From Solanum dulcamara (Eukaryota > Streptophyta > Magnoliopsida > Solanales > Solanaceae): 64,000 bases of DNA. The position numbers and the translations under genes were made by a program. The DNA is taken from positions 41,026,935 to 41,090,934 of the forward strand of contig NC_077247.1 of NCBI RefSeq assembly GCF_947179165.1, read 5' to 3'. The notes under the pieces were generated by a model that saw nothing but the letters and a program-made list of their open reading frames with translations, had not been told where the DNA came from and did no database searches. This document shows, in pieces, positions 10,500 to 21,317 of the stretch. Position 1 is the first letter of the stretch, and every line of letters begins with the position of its first letter.

Positions 10500-12022
10500 A
10501 TGAGTCCCTTAGCAATTTTTTCACTTTTCTTCCTCTTCATATTCAACTCATCATTAGCAGCAAATACCAATAATATGTACAATGTCCAAAATTATGGAGC
10601 AAAATCCAATGGAAAAACTGATTCATCAAAAGCCTTTTTGAGTGCATGGGCAGTAGCCTGTGCTTCTACTACCCCCTCCACTATTTATGTGCCACGTGGA
10701 AATTACTTGATTCACAATGCATACTTCAATGGACAAACATGCAAGAGCAAGGCTATTACTATGCGCATTGATGGGACTCTCTTAGCTCCCTCGGATTATA
10801 ATGTGATTGGCAATTTCGAAAATTGGATAAAGTTTGAAAAAGTCAACAGCGTTTCCATCTATGGTGGAACCTTTGATGGTCAAGGTTCTGGTCTTTGGAA
10901 TTGCAAGAATTCCAACAAGAATTGCCCTAAGGGGACTACGGTTCGTTAAGTTTTCCATGGAAAATGTTTTTCATTGTTTGACATTATGAATAAAAACTAT
11001 ATTCCGAAAACATATCCATAGTGCCAAAGAAAGAATTGAATATTATGTCAAACTAGCAAAATCACCTCTTTCTAATTTTACGTTAAATTTTTGTGCAGGC
11101 ATTGACTTTTCACAACTCAAACAATATTATAATGAGTGGAGTAACTGTACAAAATAGTCAAATGTTTCAAATTTTGGTAGACGAATGTCGTAACGTGAAA
11201 CTACAAGGAGTGAAGATATTTGCTCCAGGAAATAGTCCCAACACTGACGGAGTTCATGTAAAATTATCATCAGGAGTTAGTATTATGAACTCACATATTG
11301 GTACTGGAGATGACTGTATCTCTATCGGCCCTGGAAATTCTAACTTATGGATTGAAGGCATTGCTTGTGGCCCTGGCCATGGAATAAGGTTTGAAACTTA
11401 ACATAAAATTTATATTTATTAAAATGTATTTATTTATCTTTTTAACTAAAATGTATGTCCAAAACTTAACGTTGTCGCAGCATTGGAAGTTTAGGCTGGA
11501 AACAGCAAGAGTTAGGAGTCCAAAATGTGACAGTTAAGAGTGTGACTTTCACTGGAACAACAAATGGTGTGAGAGTGAAAACTTGGGCAAGGCCTAGCAA
11601 TGGCTTTGTTAGAGGTGTTCTCTATCAACATATTGTTATGGTTAATGTTAAAAACCCAATAATAATTGATCAAAATTATTGCCCTAATCATGAAAGTTGT
11701 CCTCATCAGGTATTGATTAAACAAATTGTAATTTATTTATAACACTAGATCATGTTCCCTTACCTTATTAATCTAATTATATTGTTGCTTTTTTTCTTTT
11801 TAGGGGTCAGGTATAAAAATAAGTGATGTGACATATGAAGACATACGTGGAACATCGGCTACAGAAGTTGCAGTGAAACTTGACTGTAGCAAAACTAATC
11901 CATGTAGCGGCATAACACTTGAAGATGTGAATCTTAGTTACAAAAATCAACCGACTCAAGCTTCATGTGTTAATGCTAGAGGAAGAGTTTCTGGTTTAGA
12001 AAAACCTACCAATTGCTTATAA
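10500..12022 (+). CDS. polygalacturonase, glycoside hydrolase family 28
   Basis: Secreted pectin-degrading enzyme that hydrolyses alpha-1,4-galacturonan in cell walls. Four exons joined by GT-AG introns (10500-10940, 11099-11388, 11481-11709, 11804-12022) give 392 residues, the usual length for plant exo-type members. Residues 1-21 form a signal peptide ([12 protein letters not shown] core). The GH28 signatures are all present: NTDG at 195-198, GDDC at 217-220 with catalytic Asp218/219, GHG at 240-242 and RVK at 275-277 (RIK in many relatives). There is no long propeptide before the catalytic domain. A pseudogene copy lies at 6372-7428. A TATA-like TATAAATA stands about 100 bases before the start. 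Exo-type activity and any pollen role are inferred from length and general resemblance, not shown. Confidence 0.93.
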
Positions 12023-13099
12023 AAAAAAGATTAGATAATAATTTGTTTGTATAATATCATACGAATGAAACTAAAATTGTGATTATATTATAAGAATATT
12101 TGATTGTATGTACTACCTCATGTATCAAATATTAATGTTAAATGAAATGTATCGCATTTCTATTGTTATGATAAAAAAAATCACCTAATTTTCCAGCTCG
12201 TACGAATTTTTTTTTACTAATTTACCAAATTTGGCCCTAATTAAACTCTGTTTTTCTTATCAATCTATTTATTTGTCCTCTCAAATTAACAACATCACTA
12301 TTCACTTGTTCCAATTCCACTTTTAAAAAATGACTTCAATTAATAATTGCTCGGAACAGCTTGAAAAAATAAGTACTATAGCATAATTCCTTCCTATATA
12401 TCTCATAAAGGCATCAAAGTGAGTTCAAAATCACACAATGAAAGAGGGGAAAATCACAAGTTTTAAAAAAAATAGGAAGTTTTTTTTTTGAGAAAAATGT
12501 TTTTTTTTTGTTACCATTTTCGAAAGTAATAGAAAAGTAGGACGAAAGACGATGGAACAAAAGAGAGAGACTTATGATTTAAAGTTTTCAAGTTCGAAAT
12601 ATTTGTGTACGTGTTGCCAATTCTTCGTCAAAATTATTTAGTGAAGCTTATTAAACCTGGGTTTGAGCGGGCAAATCTTTACAAAAGAATGCTTGAAATT
12701 GGTAAAATGTCTTTGAAGATTCTACTTCTAATTATCTGTGCTTAATTTGGTTGAAGTGTTATCATTCTCTGTTGTGCTATGTGTAGAAATTCTGATCCAA
12801 CACCATATAATAAGTTTTGTCTTTCATTGGCATGTGATGTATATGGCTTGTCAATAATATTGGTTGTAACATGTAATTAATACAAGCTTGGACTTTCAAT
12901 ATTTGCTTGAATGTTATTATTAGTTTCATATATTTGGCACCATGTAGACAAAAAGTCTTAGTTATTCATTCTGATTAAGGCAGCTGAACTTTTTTTTTTT
13001 AGTCCATTACTATTTGTGACGGATTTAATTTGACCTTTATCATGTCAAATATTTTGTGATGAATTAGCAAAATTCGTTTCTAATTGAGACGTCGTCACA
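12023..13099. other. 3' flank of polygalacturonase, no gene
   Basis: Up to about 12660 this matches the 3' flank of the pseudogene copy (7430-8200 and 8553-8640) and marks the right edge of the duplicated segment. Beyond it I see AT-rich DNA with no coding sequence. Confidence 0.6.
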
Positions 13100-13220
13100 A
13101 ATCTATCACAAGCATTGGTGACAGACTCATTATCACAAAAAAAAATCATGAAGATCGAGAAGTTATCACAAATTTGAATTTGTGATGGAACTGCGACAGA
13201 TTCTATTTTTTCTTGTAGTG
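13100..13220. mobile_element. terminus of a CACTA-type element
   Basis: Ends in TTTTTTCTTGTAGTG at 13220, the reverse complement of a CACTACAAGAAAA terminus. It is preceded by repeated TCACAAAT/TTTGTGA motifs of the sort found as subterminal repeats. The opposite end was not found. Confidence 0.55.
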
Positions 13221-14859
13221 CATAAAAGTCTCACATATTCTTATTTACATTCTACACACCTCAATAGTAATAAAATTATACTAATGAATAACAACAAAAT
13301 CAAAATATGTATTAATTTTTCATGAAACCACTGATTATAACAGTATGAAAAGAGCAGAGAAAGAGAATTTACCTTAGTGTTGCAGGAAGATGATGACGGC
13401 TCGACTGAATAAGTGAAAGTGATTAAAAATAATTTAGCTTGAAACTGAGAAGTTTGAAGCCAAAATTGCAAAGCAGAACCCCATCATTGTTATAGAAAAC
13501 AAGAAAAATATAAGGGATCCACTTGTCCCTTTTTAAAAAAATATCAAGACGTGAATAATTTTCTCTCCTCATTCTTTTCAAGTAATTTTTTAGTAGGTCA
13601 ACGATTCACTCATGAATTAATGGATAAAATTGGTAAATAGCCATTTTTAACATTTGCTATTAAATATTAGTCATTATTTTAAAAATTATTAATGTTTTCA
13701 GTAGGTCAACTGTTCTCTGTTTCAATTTGTTTGATTTATTTTTTTTAGTCCCGTTTTAAAAAAGAATAATCTTTTTTTCTTTTTAGCAATTTTTTAATTT
13801 CAATTTTCTATATGACATATTTAAAATCATAAGATTAAAAAAAAATTAATACATTTAACATATCTTTAATTTTAAGATCATAAAATTCAAAATCTTTTTT
13901 TTATTTTCTTAAACTCTGTATCAACTTAAAATAGGCCAAACAAAGTATTATATTTAGATTTTAGATGAGAGCCAAAACTCGCTGTACTGTACTTGTAAGT
14001 TGTTGCAGCTTACAGTTTGCAGCGTGCAAATAGAGCCAAACGTATCGTTGTTGAGGGGAATTGTTCATTCTCTGTTTCGCCATTTCTGTGACTCAGATAT
14101 CTCTTTTGTAGTTGTACTACCTTTTTTTTTTTCGTTCTAATTTATATGTCACTGTTTAATTTGACATAAAATCTATGAAAAAAGTTAACTGTTTGAAATT
14201 TATAATGTAAGAGAAATATTAAATATTTATGTAGCTATATATTTAACTTAATCACAACATTATAAAAGGAAATGTTAGACCTGTTACTATGAATTATCTT
14301 TCTCTAACTTTGACAAAATCAAATTGATTTTCAGAAATAATTTTGGGCAATATGCAATTGATTCTCAAAAGCAGGGATGTTAAACAAGATCTTGTTAGAC
14401 TAATGGGTCTAAGTTTAGAGAAGCAACCGGGTGAGGCCACTTTGGGAATAAGTATCTATTTATTAGCTTAGCCCAAAGTATTTCACCTCATCAATAATTT
14501 AGTTGATATATAGTTCAAATTAATCAATGAAAAATTATATTAAAATATTTTTTTATTTTTTATTTGATATATTATATATATTCATAATAATAAAAAATAT
14601 TATTTACTAAATATTTACAAAAGAATAAATAAGGTGATGAAAACTTAGTAAGAATTTAGGACGTTGAATTATAACCTGCATTTTAGTCTATTTCATCTTA
14701 ATTAACACTTTGGGTTGATGAATATAACTTATTCATATATTAACTCAATTTATTTATATCCGCTCAAAGTTCAATGATCCATATGACACCTCTAATGAGA
14801 TTAAATGATTGTTTACGGTAAATTCTCTCTGGTCATTTGCATTTCTTCCCCTATTTAAT
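13221..14859. other. intergenic, no gene seen
   Basis: AT-rich, with a fragment near 14130-14300 that resembles one end of a Stowaway-like MITE (TTCGTTCTAATTTATATG). No gene supported. Confidence 0.4.
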
Positions 14860-15330
14860 TAGAGAAAACTACATAAATTGAATCCATTAGTAAAACTATT
14901 TACCTAAATTAGACCCAACTTAAACTATTTAATAAATTTTACCTAAATCTCATAGTGATTTTTCTCAATTACACTCTATTCCTACTCTTTTAAAAACTAC
15001 CCAAAATCTCTTTTTTTTTGTGGAATCCGGATACATCACGTACATCCTAATACATCACATAAAGTGATGTATCCGACTAATTCATCGCGTAAAGTTATGC
15101 ATCAGACGTCTTGATACACCACGTAAATGATGTATCCAATCGATATATCGCGTAAAGTGATGTATCTGACGTCCTGATACATCACGTAAATTGATGTATC
15201 CGATCGATACATCGTGTATAGTGATGTATCAGAGAATAGGAAAGAATAAAGATTTTTGTAATTTTTTTAAATGGTACGGAATTTTAGAGAATATGGTAAA
15301 ATAAGTTGTGTATTTAGGTAATTTTTTCCT
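14860..15330. repeat. palindromic tandem repeat, long copy
   Basis: 15029-15230 holds about six units of the ATACATC.CGTAAAGTGATGTAT palindrome with spacers such as GACGTCCTGATAC. The following 100 bases match 1031-1130. The preceding stretch (AAACTATTTACCTAAATT) is probably the left part of the same dispersed repeat. Confidence 0.8.
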
Positions 15331-15620
15331 TAATGAACTCATGGCCCAAAATATTTACGCACCTACCCAACTTTCTCTTTTCTTATTTCGCGCATAACAT
15401 AAGCATCACAACTATGAATTAATTCTCTGTGATACTCCGTTGGTATATTGATACCATATCGATATCATATAGGACTGAGGTTAATCCTCTGTGATACTCC
15501 GACTGTATATTGATATCCTATCGGTATCATATATGATTGAGCTGTTTTTTAAGAAATAAACAAGAAACAATTAAGAGAAATTATGAAAGTCACAATTTTA
15601 TTTATTAAACTCTAAATTAG

Positions 15621-15673
<53 letters not shown>

Positions 15674-15742
15674 ATTTTCTTTCTCTTATTGCAATAAAAT
15701 TGTATCTAAATGATGACTCTTTATAAACTGTTTTTAAATTAA
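15331..15742. repeat. degenerate repeat plus (AT)n microsatellite
   Basis: Two diverged units around GATACTCCG...TATATTGATA (15430-15545) recur in altered form at 18760-18990 on the other side of the CACTA element. An (AT)n tract of about 46 bases lies at 15623-15669. No gene. Confidence 0.6.
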
Positions 15743-18724
15743 CACTACTAGAAAAATGTAAATTACCTGGGGATTCTATTTGGAGATTTTTTCCGCAGAA
15801 ATTTCGGATTTTCATGCGAAAATATGAAAATTTTGAATTCTAGAATTTATTACATGAAAAAATATTTCCCCCGAAAAATTGGTAGTTAAATTTGACGCCA
15901 TTTGACGCAAAACTGTTACCTGGGAAATTATTTGGGGCGACTAATTTGCAAGTACCATTTTTATAGGTAAATTCGCAAGTAATTAACAAAAACTAATTTA
16001 TTTGTCAATTTGTATGAAAATCCAAAGTTACTTACAGATTTAGCTAGGGATACTTACTGGGGGATTTACCTAGGGATATTTTTTATCTGTGATATTACAT
16101 GGAGATTAAGTTATACGAATTTTGCTGGAGATTTATTTCCTAAGAATTTACGTGGAAATTTTATACGTGTGTGAATTTAGCTGAGATTTTTTGGGGAAAA
16201 CTTACTTGTAAATATGCATACGGAAAAATTTACAGAGAAATCACATTGCCGCAATTTTAGCTGGAAATTTTTACCTAAAAGTATTTTATTTGGAGATTTA
16301 CGTGAAAATATTTAAAGAAATTAAAATTATAATAATATAAAAAAGATAATGACATCATAAATGAATTTTATTGTTAAATATTTACTTTTTATTTCCAAGT
16401 CAAATAAATTATTATATAATAATATCACTCTAATAAGGTGTTAAAAAGAAAAGGTATAAAATAACACTTGAATTATCATACTTAATTAATTTAATTATTT
16501 ATAGAAATTCCATGCACATTTATCATTTTTTTAAAAAAAATTATATGTAGTTAAAATTTAATTCCATATAAGAATCAATGGTCACATATTACAAATCATA
16601 AAATTATATGGCTACTTAATGATCTAGTAGAAAAATAACCATCTTCAATGATACATGTTCTAAATAGAAAAATCTCCTTTTTGATAACAAACGTGGACAG
16701 AGATTTCATCTAAAATATTTATCCTTATTTCTAAAATTCATTAAAAAAAATAAACACATAAAACCTTTTTATTTACAATTTTAATTTGCCTAAGTCTAAA
16801 ATAAAAATTTGGGGTAGTGAAAGAAGAAGGAAAAATATGGGAGAAGATTAAAAGATGGGAAATCAAACTCCACCAACAAACTAAAAGTTCATGTGTGTGT
16901 GTCTGTGCGTGTATATATAGGTTATATAATTTCTTTTTATATGATTTATTTTTATTCTATTTGTGTTCTTCCTTCTAAAATAAGTGCTGAGTTTTTAAGA
17001 TTTTGTTCCATAAAGGTAAAAATATATATTGTATTTACATTAAATAAATTAATGCAAAACATATGAAAATATTATAAAATCTTAACGATAAATAACTAAA
17101 CAATAAAGTAGAAGCCTACTATATGATCTTAAGGAAAGTTAGTAAACATATATTTTGCAAATCTCAAATAAGTATTGTCTTTTTATTTTTATGATATACT
17201 GCTTCTTTATTTTAATTGCAGTATTATTATTGAGTTCTTTTTGAAATCCAAGAAATAAAATGTAAGTTAAGGCACAAATGTATATGGTAGTTTTATGCAA
17301 GTTTTTTGGGAGAAAAATAAAAAAAACCTCATTTCTTTTTTTAATCTTGCAAGAAAAATATTATGGGCATTTCGTGTTTATATATTACTATTTCTTATCA
17401 TTATCCTTTGAAATTAGTAACTCTTATTTATGTATCTGGTCTAAACAAAATGTGTGCATTTCATGAAGTTTAAAATAAATAAAAGGAAAGTACTAATAAT
17501 TTTCTCACAACTATCTTAATTAGTTAAATCGGAAACAACCGTCCTATCTTGGTAGAAGTCAGGTCTACGTACACTTTATCCTCTCCAAACCTCACGTTGT
17601 GAAATTTCACTGGGTCGTTGTTGCTGTTGTTATTGTTGTTGTTGTATCTTAATTAGTTAAATGTTACATCATATTACATAGAAAACTTTTCGTTTTCTAT
17701 ATTTCATTACATTCTTATTGAGTAATACTTAATATATAATTGCAATAGAGAAAAAGGAATAATTATATTAGACATATTAAATTATTTTACCTCATAAAAT
17801 TAAACTATGCATCTAATAATCTTCATTATAGATCTTTTTTCTACAAAATCAAATTAAAAAAGACAAAAAAATGACAAATCAAAAAGACAAAAGATGAAGC
17901 ATAAGGAAAAATGAAAATAAAATAATCATCATATAAGTCTCAAAATAGATTTTTATAAGAGTGATTTTAAGTTGTCATCAATTTATATATTAAATTATTT
18001 AAGGATTATGAATATGAAAAGTTAGGAGCTATGAACATTATTAATATTAATTAAGAGTAGAATTTATGTATTAAGGAGATGATTTTATAAAATAAAATAA
18101 TTGAATGAAATGAGAGAAAAGGCCAAAAAAAAAAGAAAAAAATAAATATAAATGGAGGCCATAAAGAGGTATCACGTCACCTTGTCTATGATCCTCCTTT
18201 ATATATATATATATATAGATTGGGTTTCTTCCGGTTGTGGGCGGGTAAGGTATGTGGTGTGCATCTATTTGTGTTAAATCAACTAAAATAATAATTAATA
18301 GGGACATAATAATAAGAAGAACACATACTAACAAAAAATAATTAGGGGTATATCCAGAAAGCACTATAGTAAAACTAACATACGGAGAAATTAAATTAGA
18401 AACAAAACAATTATTGTTCTTTTGTTGCGGAATTGACTTGCAAAAACAATCGCTAGAAATTTTTTATCACCAATTTTTAGCGAAAAATTCTTGCAGACTT
18501 CTAGTATTTTTTTGCAAGAAAATCCGCAAGTAATTTACCTGTAGAATCAAAATCCCCAAATAATTTATTTGGGGATTTTAAAATCCCCAAGTAATAATTA
18601 CCTACGAAGGTATTTTCATCGAATTTATTTTGATAGAAAAATACGGAGAAAGCTTAGTTACCTACGAATTTTCGTATATAATTCCTAGGAAAATATCCAA
18701 GTAATTCACACTTTTTTGGTAGTG
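15743..18724. mobile_element. non-autonomous CACTA transposon
   Basis: Starts CACTACTAGAAAAA and ends in TTTTTTGGTAGTG, flanked by the three-base target duplication TAA on both sides. The terminal 300-500 bases on each side carry many copies of a subterminal motif (TACCTGGGGATT and relatives such as ATTTGGGGATTTT), as expected for transposase binding sites. The 2982-bp interior has no long open frame and no transposase match, so it must rely on a helper. It contains the SINE at 17530-17644 and a TATA-rich tract near 18200. Confidence 0.85.
17530..17644 (+). mobile_element. 5'-truncated SINE nested in the CACTA element
   Basis: Flanked by a perfect 18-bp target duplication, TATCTTAATTAGTTAAAT, at 17512-17529 and 17645-17662. 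The body includes AGGTCTACGTACACTTTATC and TGAAATTTCACTGGGT, and it ends in a (GTT)n-rich tail. It shares its 3' part with the stub at 21259-21301. Confidence 0.9.
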
Positions 18725-19799
18725 TAAAATATTGAAAGATTGAAACATATATCAATGGTACAATGACAATATGTAGATATACCGTAATGGTATCATGCAT
18801 GATTGAATAATCTCATCGAATGACTGAAGCAAACCTCAATGAAAACACTGCTCAGTTACTCTTTGATACCACCAGAATATATTATTCTTTGATGGTAACA
18901 AGGAGGAAGAAGCAGTCTTTCAATGAAGTTGTTGTTCAGTTACTTCTTGATACCATCAGAGTATATTCATATACTGTAAGATATTGTAATGGTATCAAAG
19001 AGGAAAAAAAGAGTGGACGCTGATGTTAGCGTCCGCAAATTTAAAATAAAAAAGGGTATAAAAGTAATGAGGTATTTATAGGTAAATATTTTATTTTTTG
19101 GGTTATAAGTGTTCTTTTTACATTTAATTATACGAATTTTTAACTTTTCTCTCTTAAAATAAATATTTTCTCTATCTCAATTTATGTGATGTAGTTTAAC
19201 TTGATATAAATTTACGATTTTTTTTTTAAGAAAAATATTATTTTTAAAATTTATAGTTTAAAATAAGTCATAGATATTTATATGACTATAAATTATTTCA
19301 TTAATAAAATTTATCAATTATGTCATTAAAAATAAAATGATCATCTTTAAATTTAATAAAGTAAATATAAAAATATACTATTTATTTTTTAAAACCGACT
19401 AAAAAGATAAATGATCATATAAATTAGAGGACAGGAAGTAGCTATTTTACGAAACATAAATTTTAAATTATACTTCACACTTAAAATTTATAAATCACGG
19501 TAGACATAAATTTAATTTTTGAAAGGCAAAAAATAAAAATAAAGATAAAAATTAAGGATTAGCAAAACGATAAAATTAAACATTTAAACTAACATTTGTA
19601 TAAGCAAAATAAAAAACAACTAAACTAAGAATCCGTATGAATTGACTTATAAATTGCTATTTAGCTTTTTTGAGTGTTTAATTAATTAATTTAAAATTAT
19701 TTTATATTTAAAATAATTTTTTAAAAAATAATTAAATTTATTTGACTTAACTTATTTAAAAAAAGGTAAATAAAATCACCGGGTAAGTAAATGAACAGA
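18725..19799. other. intergenic with worn repeats
   Basis: 18760-18990 resembles the repeat at 15430-15545. 19640-19760 looks like a fragment of the TTGGATTGACTTATAAG MITE family seen at 29510 and 60135. No gene supported. Confidence 0.5.
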
Positions 19800-19903
19800 G
19801 TGCACGAAAAACATTGAGAAGGTGGAGACTATCATATCTCTTTCTGACCCTTTTATATTCCCTACTGCCTAACTTTCAACCCCCAAAACCAAAAGTAATC
19901 ATC

Positions 19904-20119
19904 ATGTTTTCTGAATCATCATCATCAACACCACCTAAACCTTACTTCTTTCACCGCCCTCATCATTGTTCCCACCACCAGTATTTCAAAACATCATCAT
20001 TATTGAAGAACAATAATAATACTCGTCAGAAAAAACGTGGTGCTGGACATGATGTTTATATTCACGATGATGATGATGACGAAGAAGAAGAAATTAGAAT
20101 GGAGAGTATTAATTGCTAA
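19904..20119 (+). CDS. small ORF, 71 residues, unknown
   Basis: Starts at the ATG of MFSESSSSTPPKPYF. It is rich in Ser, His and Asn, with an acidic tail of Asp and Glu before MESINC and the stop. No domain, signal peptide or family match is recognised. It may be a short ORF inside the mimic RNA and not a real protein; the simple composition (ATC/GAT/GAA repeats) argues for caution. Confidence 0.25.
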   Translation: MFSESSSSTPPKPYFFHRPHHCSHHQYFKTSSLLKNNNNTRQKKRGAGHDVYIHDDDDDEEEEIRMESINC

Positions 20120-20186
20120 TTGATTTGGATCTCTCTTGCAAGAGTTTGAATGAATCACTCTTTCTAAAGTCACTTTTTTCCTTTGT

Positions 20187-20210
20187 GGGGAATCAAGCTT
20201 CCTGGTCCGA
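20187..20210 (+). promoter_or_regulatory. miR166 endogenous target-mimic site
   Basis: The sequence is GGGGAATCAAG, then CTT, then CCTGGTCCGA. Canonical miR166 is TCGGACCAGG followed by CTTCATTCCCC. The last ten bases of the site pair perfectly with miRNA positions 1-10. CTT is a three-base bulge exactly between positions 10 and 11. The first eleven bases pair with positions 11-21 except one mismatch at position 14. This matches the accepted rule for target mimics: intact seed, central three-base bulge, at most a few other mismatches. Confidence 0.85.
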
Positions 20211-20330
20211 TCCCTTTGCTATTTCAAGCAAACTCATCACTTTTTTCTACTATTAGCTACTAGATCTCGCTTCTGGGATACTCAAACTAGAAGAAGAACG
20301 TTTTGCTAACTTCTATATATCTGCAGGTGG

Positions 20331-21258
20331 GTTTAATTTGTTGTATTTATTTGCTTTTTTTTTCAGAAGTTTTTAGGTGTGTGGTGTTGGTGAAGTTTTT
20401 AAATGGATCTGTTGTATCCTAATGGTATCCATCTCTTAATTAATTATATTCACAAATGTTTTTGTTATTCATAACATAGATCGATCTTCAATATATTATA
20501 TATCATGATGAGAAATGAAGTTATTATAATCAAATATCAATTTAGGGTTTTATTTAATTAGATGCTGATTAAAAAGATCTCACTAAAGTACCTTGTATAT
20601 ATCTATGTATTATTACTTTTGTTGTAACTTGTAACGTATGATTAGCTTTGCTTAGGCAAAACGTGTATTATTATTGTATGAAAAGATCAACAAAGTACGC
20701 ATCCTTTGAATTCTTAGATTTTTAGACTTGTCTAAGTATAGTCATATGTATTAGGGAACATGTTTGGGGTTTAGATCCATGATTAAGAAGAAGAAATATA
20801 ATCACTGGGGTCGTCTTGGTACATGATTAGTAATTATTGATGTAGCAAATTACCGAACAAATCGAAATAGTACTAACCATTCATCTTTGGAAGTAATTAA
20901 ATGATATTCGTGAGCTGTTGTCATATAGTAGGCGTGATAGGATAAGCAAAGGTCATTTTATGAATTGGAAACCTCAAGGATTATTTTATCCCATCTATAT
21001 TCTTCATTCAATTGATAAGATAAAATAATTTTGAAATTAGCTAATACTTCAAATTAAATATGAATAAATTTCATCTTGAAGTTTCTTTTATCTCACTTAT
21101 CAAACGATTCCTCAGTAATAATTCTTGGACTTATTGAGATAATGGTAAGAGTCATTGGAATTAGTTCCAATGGCCAGGCAACAGATTTGAACTTTCAGGT
21201 GGTGATTTTGGCTTTACGTGTGGTTGGTTGGGTTTTTTGCCATTATGTTCATCATTAT
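20331..21258. other. intergenic, no gene seen
   Basis: May hold an intron or 3' part of the mimic RNA. 20935-21115 resembles one end of the GGATAAG-type MITE also seen at 31766-32154. No coding sequence. Confidence 0.4.
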
Positions 21259-21301
21259 ATACCCCACGATGTGGGATTTGAATTTCACTGGGTTGTTGTT
21301 G
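21259..21301 (+). mobile_element. 43-bp SINE stub with 16-bp target duplication
   Basis: Only the last 43 bases of the SINE family seen at 17530 remain (GTGGGATTTGAATTTCACTG, then GTTGTT). They are flanked by TTATGTTCATCATTAT at 21243-21258 and 21302-21317. Confidence 0.85.
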
Positions 21302-21317
21302 TTATGTTCATCATTAT

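Larger units (their letters stand above)
19800..20330 (+). ncRNA. probable noncoding RNA carrying a miR166 target mimic
   Basis: This stretch is less AT-rich than its surroundings and shows no transposon signature. It contains the miR166 target-mimic site at 20187-20210, about 70 bases after a small ORF (19904-20119). The boundaries are my estimate: transcript start perhaps near 19800, and a splice-site-like CTGCAG/GTGGGT at 20326/20327 that could be a donor. Target mimics of the IPS1 type bind and sequester a microRNA without being cut. A transcript here would reduce miR166 activity and so raise the HD-ZIP III transcription factors that set organ polarity and meristem function. Transcription is inferred; only the site is seen. 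Confidence 0.65.

Noticed and set aside
13241..13471. Minus-strand 76-codon frame near the CACTA end
   Set aside because: No start context, no family match, and composition like the surrounding AT-rich DNA.
20187..20210. Reading the miR166-like site as a MIR166 gene or an HD-ZIP III exon fragment
   Set aside because: The plus strand carries the target sense, no star-strand partner lies nearby, the three-base bulge is absent from HD-ZIP III sites, and no START-domain codons surround it.
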